DNA from: Doryteuthis pealeii
Taxonomy: Eukaryota; Mollusca; Cephalopoda; Myopsida; Loliginidae
NCBI GenBank assembly: GCA_023376005.1
Contig: CM042157.1
Coordinates: forward strand, 67,971,038-68,035,037
DNA: 64,000 nucleotides
Direction of reading: 5' to 3'
Each line of letters starts with the position of its first letter. The first letter of the stretch is position 1. A model generated the notes under the pieces. It made no database searches, was not told the DNA's origin, and saw only the letters and a list, made by a program, of their open reading frames with translations. A program made the translations under genes and the position numbers. Positions 33,346 through 44,830 of the stretch are shown piece after piece.

Positions 33346-33401
33346 AATTGCAAAAGCTTATGAATGCCAAGGAATTGGCTTCACAAATTAATAAGACTTA
33401 A

Positions 33402-33633
33402 CTCTTAACGTCCTATACCACCTCATTCCACCTGGCCAGAAGTCACATTCATTTTTCTAATCCACCCCTAACGATAGCCCTTGTTTAAATGTAATATTAA
33501 ACATATTTAGAAATCTTTGATCTAAGAGAAATAACAGGTAACTTTAAATGAAAAGGCCATTTTTAGCCATTTTTTGATAAATCTTTATAGGAATTGGGCT
33601 CTGGACTTAAAATTCTTAACAGGATGTTATGAG
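33402..33633. mobile_element. TTAA-flanked piggyBac-type MITE, second locus, copy A
   Basis: Ends CTCTTAACGTCCT and AGGATGTTATGAG, flanked by TTAA at 33,398-33,401 and 33,634-33,637. It is about 90% similar to 31,256-31,475 by eye. In copy B (49,743-49,967) the right terminal repeat is clipped. Confidence 0.82.
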
Positions 33634-33839
33634 TTAAACTTGACGACTCCAAATTTCAAATTGCATTTGTTTATAAATAATTTCAAATGAGGGAGTAATT
33701 CTTATTTTCAAAAGTTTCCTATGAATTTAAAAAATAAACTATTCTTTTAATTATTTTAATATTTTCATTAAAGAAGACAATGAATTCCTTTTAGAAGTCC
33801 ATCACAGACGCCAATAACGTCACTACATGACTTCAACAG

Positions 33840-34065
33840 TTGTGGACCTTCTAGTGGATAGTTAATCCAATTCTGGACTTGCAGATGCATTCACACACAT
33901 TGCAAGGGAAATTCCCATCTGCATTTTGTGGTTCATGACAACAAAGACATCACTGCTCTGCAGCTCTGTTAATCTCGATATTGAGCCACTTAGCTCCTGT
34001 GCGGCACAGGTCTCGCCAACCCTGTTTGTTGGAGGCCAGATCTTCCATGCTTGAAGGTGTGATGA
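33840..34065 (-). pseudogene. LINE C-terminal fragment with zinc finger, copy A
   Basis: On the minus strand a frame encodes SSMEDLASNKQGW, CRTGAKWLNIEI, then after a break the sequence FPCNVCECICKSRIGL, a C-X2-C finger lacking its last ligands. This ending is typical of invertebrate LINE polyproteins that finish in a C2H2/C2HC finger. Internal stops show it is dead. Counterpart at 50,120-50,350. Confidence 0.6.
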
Positions 34066-34149
34066 ATAAGAGTGTAATTGTTTCAGGGTTAAAATGTAGT
34101 GCTTTTTTGGAGATGGGTTTATATTAGCATATCAGGAAAATAGGAAGTG

Positions 34150-34516
34150 GACTCGTCAACCCGAGTTCAAATCCTGGATGAGGCTGTTTACATTTCACAT
34201 GGCGCTAATACCCTTGGAAAGGTATGAATCCAACTAATCTTCCTCCAGCTATGCATAAATAGTAGGGCAAACTGGCTCTTTAATTTTTCTAGGTTGCTAA
34301 GTTTAAGCCATCCTTGGCCAGTGAAATTGGATCCTTGTAAAGAGACCTCAGATAATGAATCCTTTGGTAATCCTCTTGGGTAAAGAATCCTAAGTTCCTT
34401 CAGCAATGGTCGCAAGTATACTGAGAAAGAATCAGTGCTTAAGTAATGTATCAGCCACGCAGTATAGCCAGTGATTGGCTAAGGAATAGACCACATGATC
34501 TCGCCTAGTTTATAAA

Positions 34517-34561
<45 letters not shown>

Positions 34562-34940
34562 TAATGGAATTGTTCCTTAGAGAGCCATTCAATACATAAG
34601 GTGAATTTTGCCTAAGGTGTTGGCAATAAGAAGATTTTTAAATGCTGATATATGCTACCAAGTATCCTCATCTTGATTGTTATTATAGTCAGAAGATTTT
34701 GATTGTTATGCCCTCTGACCTTTTTGGAAATTTCAAACAGAAAACTTTTTTTGATTCTATTCAAAGGAGTCCCCATGATGTAGTGGGTAAATAGTAGGAC
34801 AGACAGGGCTCTTTAACCATGACTATGTAACCAGTCTAGGAGAAGGAAATCTCTGAATTCAAACCTGTTAAATTCAGCATAAGAAATTGACCTTCTGTTG
34901 CATCCTGCTCGTGTGGAGGCGTTGGTAAATATATATAACC
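34150..34940 (+). repeat. SINE halves, GGAATTGTTCC family and TA run, copy A
   Basis: The 5' half of a second-family SINE lies at 34,150-34,300. An LTR-like CCAAT block is at 34,450-34,510. A TA run is at 34,517-34,557. The dispersed GGAATTGTTCCTTAGAGAGC family is at 34,565-34,690. The 3' half of a SINE is at 34,786-34,940. Copy B has two extra inserts here, at about 50,815-50,965 and 51,385-51,600. Confidence 0.55.
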
Positions 34941-35025
34941 TAGTCTTTAACCATCTTGTCCAATTCCTTCTTCACCGGAGTGGTAGTGCCTGTTAGGGTC
35001 CATCTATGGTTTTAATAGGAAAATG

Positions 35026-35235
35026 GGTTATTTCCTATAACTCCAACATAAACAAAAGGGAACCACTCTTTACTGATAAATTATTTATTTATTTTCCAAT
35101 TAAACTAACCCTAAACCCTAACCCTAAACCCTAACCCTAACCCCGTCTTCTTTTTTCCTAGTAGATCAATAAATAAATAATTTATCATTCAAGAGTGATT
35201 CCCCTTTGTTTATGTTGGACTCATAGGAAATAACC
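35026..35235. mobile_element. Palindromic element T1 with CCCTAA tract, copy 2 (in A)
   Basis: Terminal repeats GGTTATTTCCTATAACTCC (35,026) and GGAAATAACC (35,226-35,235). The core has ATTTATTTATTTTCCAATT, ACTAACCCTAAACCCTAACC and TTTTTTCCTAGTAGATCAAT. The CCCTAA run is about 40 bp. Nearly identical to copy 3 in B. Confidence 0.8.
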
Positions 35236-35620
35236 GAATATTTTGATGCATACCTTTCCCAAGGGTATGAGCTAGTTTGATTCATTCTTCAGCCTTAAAG
35301 TAAATTAAAAAAAAACATCTGAACAGTGCCCGAGGTTACTGTGCCCTGAACGTTGTTTTTATACACAATAAAGATGAGGTCAACAGTCCGAAATATCAAA
35401 ATTATTCAAATAAATTATTATTTTCAACAACCTTATGTCCGTTCTCCTCACCTATCTGTTAACGCTTATCATTAACCAAAATATCTATTATACATACAAA
35501 TTAATATCCATGTGACATATCTTTTTACTTACGTATGTTTCTCAAAGTAAACACTGACACCTAGCAACGTTGGTACTTAATTCTCCAACTACCACCTACT
35601 TATTTACCAATCTTTTTAAC
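35236..35620. other. Conserved A/B sequence without gene
   Basis: Contains CACAATAAAGATGAGGTC and AACAGTCCGAAATATCAAAA, a possible far-decayed relative of the hammerhead-type ends. Matches 51,967-52,360. Confidence 0.35.
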
Positions 35621-35723
35621 TCACACAAACACACAAACACCCATACACACACACATATATATATATATATATAATAATAATTCTCCAATTACCATTTTAC
35701 CTATCTTTCAACTTCATATTCAA

Positions 35724-35756
<33 letters not shown>

Positions 35757-36041
35757 ATTCTCCAACTACCATTTACATATCTTTCAACTCATATCCACAC
35801 ACACACACACACACACATACAAAACACACATACAAACACACACACACACATGTAAATATATATATATAATAATTCTCCAACTACCATTTACCTATCTTTC
35901 AACTCATATCCACACACACACACACACACACACAACACACACACACACAACACATACAAACACCACACACACACATTAAATATATATATATAATAATTCT
36001 CCAACTACCATTTACCTATCTTTCAACTCATATCCGCACAC

Positions 36042-36076
<35 letters not shown>

Positions 36077-36122
36077 TTATATAATAATTCTCCAACTACC
36101 ACCTACCTATCTTTCAACTCAT

Positions 36123-36161
<39 letters not shown>

Positions 36162-36207
36162 CACACACACACACACACACACACAACACACACACACACA
36201 CACACAC

Positions 36208-36241
<34 letters not shown>

Positions 36242-36430
36242 ATAATTCTCAGTTACCATTTCCCTATCTTTCAACTCATATCCACACATACACATACACA
36301 CATACAAACAAACACACACACACCACATATAAATATATAATAATTCTCCAACTACCACCTACCTATCTTTCAACCCATATCCACATACACACACACACAC
36401 ATACACACATATATATATGTATATATATAT
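35620..36430. repeat. About 100-bp composite satellite with (CA)n(TA)n, copy A
   Basis: Seven to eight units, each of AATTCTCCAACTACCATTT, CTATCTTTCAACTCATATCC, a CA run of variable length and a TA run. Unit length varies through the microsatellite. Counterpart at 52,360-53,190. Confidence 0.93.
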
Positions 36431-36490
36431 ATATGAATTTTTCAACATCGAGAGAGGCGGTTTATTTACTAATGTCGCCCCCAGAAAACA

Positions 36491-36539
<49 letters not shown>

Positions 36540-36837
36540 ATATATACTGATTTACCTTTTCTTTAATGACAACATATCCTGCCGATCCCTTAAAAGTGAG
36601 GGGAAAAAAGGTGCAATTCAGCAACACTCAAATTTCATGTTGTTTTAACAGGTTAATTACAAGACGTGAGCAAAATATTTGTTGTCACAGGTGTGGCAAG
36701 AACATGTTGCATATAATTGCAAACATGTCCTTTACCCAACCGACATTTCATTTATTCAACTTTCATCCAAGGCTTCTTTTAGAATTATTATTTCTTTGGA
36801 AATCTCTAATAAATATATGTTTGGTTGAACTCAAGTG

Positions 36838-37200
36838 ACAATTCCTGTCGTACGAGTTTCTGTTCAATCCTTTCAAAGTGTCTGGCCATCTTTTTGGTTC
36901 AGGGTGGAACTGGTGTAGCAATCCACCAAAGGTGTCTCTATGAGCGCTTTTGGCATGTCGATCTGCCATCTTCAGGTTGGGCCACTGATGGTATGTTTTC
37001 GTGATGTCTCGTTTTAAAGAAAACGTGCAGTAGCGTAGAATTGGTGCCGAAAACGCTTGTAGAGACACCTTTGGTGGATTGCTACACCAGTTCCACCCTG
37101 ACACCAAAAAGATGGCCAGACACCTTGAAAGGATTGAACAGAAACTCGTACAAACAGGAATTGTCACTAGAGTTCAACCAAACATGTTTAAAAGAGAAAA
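36838..37200. pseudogene. Inverted pair of a repeated peptide module, possibly Penelope-like ORF N-terminus, copy A
   Basis: Arms at about 36,838-36,950 and 37,050-37,170 are inverted copies. The plus arm encodes DTFGGLLHQFHPD-type sequence, KKMAR, LERIEQKL, and in the neighbouring unit QELSLEFNQTCLKEKMLQK, with frameshifts in copy A. The F..TCL..n..PK-like ending resembles the N-terminal region of Penelope-like element proteins; that is my inference. The best-preserved copy is at 53,742-53,990. Confidence 0.45.
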
Positions 37201-37229
37201 TGCTGCAAAAAATAACTTATTTTAATATA

Positions 37230-37277
<48 letters not shown>

Positions 37278-37377
37278 CCTACTATTTCTACTGCCACTGT
37301 TCGTTTAAACGGAATTTGTGAACCCCTCTTACTACTAATTCCTACTGCTACTACTCGTTTTTAAAAGCGAGACAACG

Positions 37378-37553
37378 GAAACATTCCACCAGTTTCACAC
37401 CTGATGATGGCACGAAGATGTGCAGAAAGCACTCATGAAAGAACCTTTGGTGGATTGCTACACCAATTCCACCCAGATATTAAAAAGATGGCCAGACAGT
37501 TAGAAAGGATCGAACAAAAACTTGTCAGACAAGAATTGTCAGTAGAGTTTAAC

Positions 37554-37560
<7 letters not shown>
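37378..37560 (+). pseudogene. Third unit of the peptide module, copy A
   Basis: Encodes a diverged form: GGLLHQFHPDIKKMARQLER and KLVRQELSVEFN in one frame after a frameshift. It is followed at once by a TA run. Counterpart at 54,140-54,330. Confidence 0.45.
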
Positions 37561-37599
<39 letters not shown>

Positions 37600-37603
<4 letters not shown>

Positions 37604-38040
37604 CCAATCCCTCCGCACAACCAGGATGGAACACAAAGTCAATTTCTTAACTGGAGTTTAACAGGTATGAACTCAGAGTTTTCCTTCTACTAGACTGGTT
37701 TTCTAGCCAAGATTAAAGAGCCTAGTCTGCCCTAATATAAATAAAAATAAAGTCGTCAGTGGGCCTAAAGTCGGTACAGCAAGGGAGTCTATCCCCTTTT
37801 CAATAGTGCTAGACCATGGAGATTGTTTTGGCATCTGTGGCAGAGTTCCACACCTACCATCAGCTCATCACTTTACTGCACGGATCCCTGTGCTACTCAT
37901 ATGCTGAGTTGGTTAGGGCCAGTATCGAACCCGAAACCTTGTGGTTCCTAGTCCGACACTCTACCAACTTAGCTAAACCGACCCCACGGAGGCTTACCAA
38001 ATTACCTCAAAAGGGTTGATATGCCATAAAAGAAACCAAC
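37600..38040 (-). repeat. SINE second family (3' half), then SINE first family with tRNA-like head, copy A
   Basis: 37,600-37,740 is a 3' half of the second family. 37,741-37,985 is a complete-looking first-family SINE on the minus strand. Its head has A box TAGCTAAGTTGG and B box GGTTCGATACTGG. Upstream on the same strand is a TATGGCATATCAACC fragment and a CCAA/TTGG repeat. Confidence 0.7.
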
Positions 38041-38339
38041 CAACCAGAACTCAAATAATTTGGCAATCCACTCATCTAAGAAAAGGGATGTTAGAAGTGA
38101 CAGCAACTTAAAAGAAAGAAATAAAAGACAAACATGCAGAACAATCTTACCGTTCCTTAATTTTCTTCTTTGCTACTTTTGGTATTTGTAGCGCCTGGTT
38201 TGGCACTGTGTCATTCTTGTAGGAATGCCGACTTTTACCAAACTAAAAATACAAAGAAAAAAAAAGACAAAAAGAGATTGTAAAAGATAATTCAGACATT
38301 GCAGAGAATTGTTGAGTCATCTTTATTTGTTAAATAAAG

Positions 38340-38910
38340 AAATGGTTTTTACTATATGGAAATGGTTTTTTACTATAAAATGCATTGGAAATGATTTTTA
38401 CTATGAAATGCATTGGAAAATGGTTTTTACTATTAAAAATGCATTGGAAATGAGTTTTACTATAAAAATGCATTGGAAATGATTTTTAACTATAAAAATG
38501 CATTGGAAAATGGATTTTTACTATAAAAATGCATTGGAAATGGTTTTAACTTTGAAAATGCATTGGAAATGATTTACTATAAAAATGCATTGGAAATGAG
38601 TTTTACTATAAAAATGCATTGGAAATGATTTTTTCTTAAAAAAAAATGCATTAGAAATAATTTTACTATAAAAATGCATTGGAAAAATGGATTTTTACTA
38701 TGAAAATGCATTGAAATGATATTTACTATAAAAATGCATTGAAATGGATTTTTACTATAAAAATGCATTGGAAATGAGTTTTACGATACATAAATGAAAA
38801 AAAAATGCATTAGAAATAATTTTTACTTACATTAGAAATGCATAAACTATAAAAATGCATTGAAAATAATTTTTAGAAAAACATGGAAATAATTTTTACT
38901 ATAAAATGCA
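38340..38910. repeat. 29-30-bp minisatellite, copy A
   Basis: About 19 units of TTTTTACTATAAAAATGCATT plus GGAAATG(A/G), noisier than copy B with many single-base indels. It exits into ATTGTTTAAAAAACACATCTG and the same CA-rich frame as at 23.5 kb. Confidence 0.9.
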
Positions 38911-39004
38911 TTGTTTAAAAAACACATCTGTAATGTCAAACATCAAACACACTCACAGGGGAAAAAATCTGGAATTATACTAAGATATTACTAAAGAAAC
39001 ACAC

Positions 39005-39036
<32 letters not shown>

Positions 39037-39224
39037 TGAAGAATTTCGAGGAATAGACATTACCAAGCCTACAACAGAATGAGCAGATTCTTGTGACAAG
39101 TTAACAGCTCTCTCCAGTGCCCCGTGCTTTGAAAATCTTCTGATGAAGGGATTTTTTCATACCAAAATATTAAGAATATAAATCAAAAGGTAAATGAACA
39201 ACATCATAGTACCCTTGTTTTTCA

Positions 39225-39466
39225 GACCATATGACCTTTAGACACCCCTTCTGCGATCTCGATTCGTGGGACACTTTTCTCATTTGCACCATCAAAATCC
39301 GGTTGTTTGTTAGGGAGTAGGGTTAGGGGTAGGGTTAGGGGTTAGTTTTATAATTTAAAAAAAACTCTAAAATCGTTTGTTAACAATTAACTGGATTTTG
39401 ACGGTTAAATGGAAAAAATGTCCCACGAATCGAGATCGCCCAAAGGGTGCCTAAAGTCATATGGTC
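39225..39466. mobile_element. Palindromic element T3 with internal TTAGGG-type tract, copy A
   Basis: Terminal inverted repeats GACCATATGACCTTTAG and CTAAAGTCATATGGTC are followed inward by GCGATCTCGATTCGTGGG. The inner tract is GTAGGGTTAGGGGTAGGG and similar, then GTTAGTTTTATAATTT. There is no coding capacity. The uninterrupted target is seen at 25,024-25,037. Confidence 0.8.
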
Positions 39467-39787
39467 CCGTTTTCCTTACACTTGCCTTTTGATAGCCTTC
39501 AAATCAACTGCCAAAGAGAATAAAATGTTTAATGTTTTCTCATTCTGTTGTTATGCTTCATGAAGCATGAAGCATAAAACATTGTTGTTCTAAGAGATAA
39601 ATGAGAAGATTTCTGTTGAGATATTACCAAATGGGTCGAGAATCCTGAGAAGATATGGAGATTTCAGGTAGGTGGAATAAAATTTCAGATTTATAATAAC
39701 TAGAAGGAGCTACCCTGCATCACCTGGGTAGTGGAAGGGTATTTACCACTCATCCCACGTATGTGGTGTGACACAATGTCTTTTTGG

Positions 39788-40048
39788 CAATTATGAAACT
39801 TTTGTTTTAGTAAATTAGGGTGTCCCAGAAAAAAACAGAACCAACAAATTTGTAATAAAATGTTAATTTTTCCCATCAAACACATAAATTAGGGTTAGGG
39901 TTTGGGTTAGGGTTGGGGTTTAGGATTAGTTTAATGGGAAAATAAATAAATAATTTGGGTTCTGTTTTTTCAGGGTCACCCTGTACAGGCTGACCCAGAA
40001 AAAACAGAATCCAAATTATTTATTTATTTTCCCATCAAACTAACCCTG
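39788..40048. mobile_element. Palindromic element T2 with TTAGGG tract, copy A (rearranged)
   Basis: Left arm CCCAGAAAAAAACAGAACC, inner TTAGGGTTAGGGTTTGGG run, then TTAGTTTAATGGGAAAATAA. The right side is a shorter inverted piece ending at AAACTAACCCTG. The inner core (ATTTATTTATTTTCCCAT, AAACTAACCC) is the same as in T1, although the outer termini differ. Confidence 0.7.
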
Positions 40049-40494
40049 TGGGACCACCCATGAATCAAAGCTCATGATCCCGTCAGCATTCCCCCTCACG
40101 GGGTGTGTCTCAGGTGCTAGGCAATAAACCCAGCCCTGCCCATTTAAATCAAGGGTGCAGGTATTGTCTGGGAGGTATAGCCCCCTGGGATCAATGCCGT
40201 TTAATTACTTAACCAGTTCAGAGCCAAAGCCACTTGACACAGGACATAGAGCCCAAAAGCTCTACATCTATGTAAGTGGGAAGTGGAAGGGGACCAAAAA
40301 AGGTGGTATAATGGTTAGCAAGTTGATTTTGCAGATCCAATATAGTTATGTTTTTTTTTAATTTTAGATTTAATCTTCGTAAATGTAGATCAAATTTTGT
40401 ATTTTCGCACAAAAAGCAAGAACCGGTGATATTTAATGTGTTGTATATATTTACGTTATTGTTATTTGTTGGATTTACGTAGTTTCATCCAGAC

Positions 40495-40735
40495 ATACAT
40501 ATAGCAATAGCATTATCTTTACAATCACATCCGTCCCCCACCAATTCTATAACCCCACACCAGAACCTTTCCTCCCACAAGTCCCTCAAATGACTCATAA
40601 TTCCTGCTGCAGATCCACAAGTTTGATGCAAATATGACATAGGAAGGACGTCCTTCCCATTGGATCAGATGGAACAGATGATAAAATTTGATTGCATATG
40701 CACCACCATATATCTCTTAAGACCAACATACATAC
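40495..40735 (-). pseudogene. LINE C-terminal zinc-finger fragment, copy A
   Basis: On the minus strand this is the frameshifted relative of 57,561-57,770, which encodes SFLCHICIKLCGSAAGLMSH. Single-base changes break the frame in copy A. Confidence 0.5.
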
Positions 40736-40942
40736 ATATATACATAACTGCCTTTTATATATGTATAGATAGAGATTAAGTCTCTATTTATCTGTAACTG
40801 GAACTATATCACCGCTTACACACGTTACCCAAAATCTCATAACATAGAATAAATACTCTCAAAATTTGAGATGCAACCTTAAACTGTCCTCATAATTACA
40901 TGCCGAGTATTATATATTATATATAGTTGTTTATTTTTAATA

Positions 40943-41048
40943 TATACAAGGTGTGTCAAAAAAAGTATTGATATTTTCTTTACTTTTTGACATACCTTCG
41001 TATTTGAAAAAAAATAACCATTCTATTCAATTGTTCATTTAATCCTCC
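40943..41048 (+). repeat. Mariner-like terminal repeat running into the gap
   Basis: ACAAGGTGTGTCAAAAAAAG, then TTTTTGACATACCTT, as at 58,029. The sequence follows copy B almost to the Ns. Confidence 0.5.
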
Positions 41049-41058
41049 NNNNNNNNNN
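41049..41058. other. Assembly gap (10 N)
   Basis: Ten ambiguous bases mark a join. The large duplicated copy A stops here, so the true length and order across the join are unknown. Confidence 1.
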
Positions 41059-42110
41059 CATTATTATAGGTGCTAGGACTTGACTTGGCCAGCCTGATTG
41101 ATGGAGCGGGACTCTCAGCTCGCCTGTCTAGCCTAAGCAAGGGCCGAAGTGGAGTGTTGCATGTCATTGATTGCTCAGCCAGCCGAGTTCCATCCTTAAG
41201 TATCATGGGTCACCACTCACGGCAAACAGAGGGCCTCATTAGTGGGGGTGTGGGTATTACCCTCTGCAAAGGTGCAGTTAATTTATTTTAAAGCGCAGTT
41301 AGGAAGTGATAAGAATTAAAAAGTGAAGGAGAGAAAAAAAGGTGGGGTTAAAAACTAGAAGAAAAAAGAGTTTGTTTACTATATTGTTATATATTTTACA
41401 TAGGGATTTATGGACATCAGTGAGGATCTACTTGGGATAAGTAATAATGGAGTTTGTTTACTATATTGTTATATATTTACATAGGGATTTTATGGGAATC
41501 CAGTGAGGATCTAACTTGTGATAAGTAAAATGGAGTTTGTTTACTATATTGTTATATATTTACTGGATGGGACTTTAACCTGCGGCTAGAATCTGCTCAT
41601 TCTGTTGTATGCTTGGTAATATCCAAATTCATTTTTTATTAAACGATACTATTTAGGACTGAGCCTATTCAAGTAGTGACCAACCCAGTTTTCCTTCTCC
41701 TAGACTAAGCTTTACCTCATAATTGTCCCAAACCTTACTGCCTTATGGCAAGCCCCAACATTTTTTATCCTATATATGCTAGAAGGTTGTAGCTGAGGGT
41801 CTTAATGTCCTGGGTATGACGTTAAACTCAATTTGATGGTGAAGTTCCAATTCTGGAGCTCTGGGGAATGTGGGGTACCCTTTCATCACCATTACTCTCA
41901 GGTCCACTTTGACCTAGAGTGGTAGTACCTGTTAGGGCTAAATAAAAACATGAATTTAAAAGAATGTGTTTAGAAAAAAATTGAGTTAAAAAAATTGAGT
42001 TTAAAGAAATTGAGTACCCTTCAAAAATGAATAAAATTTCAGCATGAAATGACCCAACAAGGGTTGACATACCAACCAACCCAACCAACGATCTCTCTCC
42101 TTCACCCCTT
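41059..42110. repeat. Inter-copy segment of dispersed repeats
   Basis: 41,065-41,290: TATGGCATATCAACC family 3' block, as at 12,940. 41,380-41,560: inverted fragments of the ACTAGAAGTGGCTACCC family, partly in tandem (TTACTATATTGTTATATAT three times). 41,580-41,700: CTAGAATCTGCTCATTC block inverted relative to 23,910. 41,710-42,080: TATGGCATATCAACC family on the minus strand. No gene is visible. Confidence 0.6.
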
Positions 42111-42214
42111 ACTTTTTAGTTTTTCTTCTTCTTTCTCCTCCTTTTTTTTCACATTCACCCTTTCCTTATTCCCCCTCCCTTCTTCATCTTTGTGATCTTC
42201 TATTCCCTTGCTCT

Positions 42215-42304
42215 TTCTTTCAATTTTCCTTTCTTTCTTTCTTTCTTCCTTTCTTTCTTTACTCTCAATTTCCTTTCTTTCTTTATTTATTTACTCTCAA
42301 TTTC

Positions 42305-42335
<31 letters not shown>

Positions 42336-42860
42336 TCATTCCTTCTTTCTTTCTTTCTTTCTTCTTCCTTCCTTTCTTTACTCTCTCAATTTCCTTTCTT
42401 CTTTCTTTCTTTCTTTCTTTACTTCTCAATTCTTTCTTCTTTCTTCTTTCTTCTTCCTTCCTTTCTTTACTCTCTCAATTTCCTTTTTTCTTTCTTTCTT
42501 TCTTTCTTCTTCCTTCCTTTCTTACTCTCTCAATTCCTTTTTTCTTTCTTTCTTTCTTCTTCTTCCTTCCTTTCTTTACTCTCTCAATTTTTCTTTCTTT
42601 CTTTCTTTCTTTCTTTCTTAACTCTCTCAATTTCTTTCTTTCTTTCTTCTTTCTTCTTCCTTCCTTCTTTACTCTCTCAATTTCCTTTTTTTCTTTCTTT
42701 CTTCTTTCTTCCTTCCTTCTTTCTTCTCTTTCCTTTTCTTTCCCTTCCTTCCTTTACTCTCAATTTCTTTTCTTTCTTTCCTTCTTCCATCTCCCCCCTC
42801 TCTCTCTCTCTCTCTCCTTCTCATTTCTTCTCTCTCATCATTTTATTCTATCTCTTTCTT
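42215..42860. repeat. Pyrimidine-rich tract, copy B
   Basis: (CTTT)n with ACTCTCAATTTC punctuation, as in copy A, and a shorter terminal CT run. Phe/Leu/Ser frames are artefacts. 42,917-43,115 repeats the unexplained segment at 26,384. Confidence 0.92.
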
Positions 42861-43345
42861 CCCCCTCCCCTTCACTCTCTCTGACTCATCTTGAGTCACT
42901 TTTTTAATATCATCTACCTTGACTCATTTTTTTCAATTTTCACATTGGAGGATGTCTTGTCTTTTCCTGGAGTTTCTGTTGAACAAACATTTTGCAAATA
43001 ATACATTTCTATGACATTTCTTTTGAACAACATCCTCTAGTGTTGCCTGGAATCGGCAGAATTATATTGCCAAAATTCTGTGGAGTAGGAATCAGCTATA
43101 TGAAATAATCTTTTCCCTTCATTGTATCATTGAAAAAAATATATACTTCTAAAGTATTTCAATTTTATTACAAAAAAAAAACGAAAGAAAAGAAAAATAA
43201 TATTTTTTTATTTATTTAGAATCCATTTTTTTTTTAATATAAATAAAGGATTATCCCTTCAATAATTTTGAGATGATTCAGAATTATTCCAAATGTTTTT
43301 TTAATTTATTTCTATTTCTTTGTCAATCCTTTTTAAGATTTATCA

Positions 43346-43346
<1 letters not shown>

Positions 43347-43388
<42 letters not shown>

Positions 43389-44446
43389 TGTGTCAAGAAA
43401 GGAAGGGGGAAGAGGTCTTGCCAACATAAAGGACTGCGTAGAAACCACAATCCAACAACTTGAAAATTACACAAGAAAGAGCAAAGACAAATTACTTATA
43501 GCGACCAACAATAGTAGAAGTGACAGATGGACAAACAGAAAAACAACAAAGACTAGAAAACAAAAATGGGAAGAAAAACAATTATATGGAGACTTCAAAC
43601 GACAAATCGAAGAGGTTGCACATGGAAAGACTTGGACGTGGTTAAGAAAAGGAAACCTCAAAAGAGAAACAGAATCATTAATAATTGCTGCACAAAATAA
43701 TGCCATAAGGACAAACTATATAAAAGCAAAAATTGATAAGACCCAACAATAGTAAATGTAGACTTTGCAGTAATAGAGATGAGACTGTAAACCATATACT
43801 CTGCGAATGTAGCAAACTAGCACAACGAGAATACAAAACTAGACACGACTGGGTTGGGAAGGTGATCCACTGGGAATTATGCAAAAAATTAAATTTTGAC
43901 CATGCAAAAAAATGGTATATGCATAAACCAGAATCTGTTCTTGAGAACGAAACGCATAAAATTCTCTGGGACTTTGAAATAAAAACGGATCCCCTTATCC
44001 CAGCAAAAAGACCAGACCTAGTGCTGATCAACAAAAAAGAAAGAACTTGTCAACTGGTGAATTTTGCAGTTCCAGCAGATCACAGGGTAAAGCTAAAGGA
44101 AAATGAAAAAATGGACAAATATCTGGACCTTGCCAGAGAGCTGAAAAAGTTATGGAATATGAAAGTTAAAGTGATACCAATTGTAGTTAGTGCACTTCGA
44201 ACGATCCCAAAACGATTGGAAAAGGGTCTGGAAAGTTTGGAAATCAGAGGAAGGATTGATACCATTCAGAACACTGCACTGCTGCAATCTGCCAGAATAC
44301 TCAAAAGAGTCCTGAAGACCTGAGGAGACTTGCTGTCACTCAGATTCCAGTGAAAGACCATCAGCTAATGCTGATGTGAAAACTCAAAATAATAATAATA
44401 ATAATAATAATGATATGCATAAGCCAGAATCTGTTCTTGAGAATGA
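43347..44446 (+). pseudogene. R2/R4 (Dong)-type LINE, copy B, frameshifted
   Basis: (AAT)n at 43,347-43,388 joins the coding sequence at TGTGTCAAGAAAGG. The first roughly 105 bp present in copy A are missing. The frame is open to about 43,752 and then, after a 2-bp deletion (CAACAATAG versus CAACAAAATAG), continues in another frame to 44,323. The CCHC motif and the RPDLVLINKK..QLVNFAVPADHRV endonuclease region are kept, with D to N in QLVDF. Then come the 3' UTR, (AAT)n and the same 33-bp LINE scrap. Confidence 0.85.
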
Positions 44447-44830
44447 AATTCACTTATTCTTCCCTCCAAATCAAATATACTAGCCCAACTTGGGACTGAG
44501 CTAAACCAGCCCATTAAGTAAAGTCGTCGATGCCTAATGTCAGTATCAGTCAATGAGGGAGTCAATCCCCTTTTCACTAGCACTAGACCATCATTGAAAA
44601 TGTTCCTTTATCTTATTGAAAATATTATTATGTCCCTTTTCTTATAGAAAACATCACCAACTCATATTTTCAGTGAAAACCCTGTAACAAAGTCTCCTGG
44701 AGACACCCATGATCTGGCTACTGGTACCAGTTGGACCTGATCATAACACAGTGCTCTGACTTCAGAACCGTCCTCCAAAACCGTAGTTTTCACAGTGCAG
44801 ACCACCACTCAGACCATATAAAATCTTCCC
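44447..44830 (-). repeat. Degenerate SINE (first family) and unassigned sequence, copy B
   Basis: Counterpart of 28,113-28,440, with an extra stretch around 44,590-44,640 (ATTGAAAATGTTCC) not present in copy A. Confidence 0.4.

Larger units (their letters stand above)
39700..40775. repeat. ACTAGAAGTGGCTACCC family with nested elements, copy A
   Basis: It starts at about 39,700 (ACTAGAAGGAGCTACCCTGC), is interrupted by element T2 (39,788-40,048) and by a GTGGGACCACCCATGAA segment (40,047-40,300), and resumes with AAAGCAAGAACCGGTGATAT. It ends near CTGCCTTTTATATATGTATAG (40,750-40,770). Confidence 0.6.
25660..41048 (+). repeat. Large direct duplication, copy A
   Basis: This segment and 42,215-58,135 contain the same features in the same order and orientation, with an offset growing from about 16.5 to 17.1 kb. 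Differences are single bases, small indels, array lengths and several clean insertions. Copy A ends within a few bases of the 10-N gap. A real tandem duplication or two haplotypes placed in series are both possible. Confidence 0.9.

Noticed and set aside
32812..33401. Arg/Glu-rich and Ser/Leu-rich frames
   Set aside because: Artefact of the GA tract, whose length is not conserved in copy B.
35100..35145. True telomere or interstitial telomeric array
   Set aside because: The CCCTAA run is short, irregular and always inside a bounded palindromic element; it is not an array end.
37401..37435. Hammerhead in CTGATGATGGCAC at 37.4 kb
   Set aside because: Stem II and GAAA can be drawn but no stem III with a UH site follows, and the 54.2-kb counterpart loses the stem.
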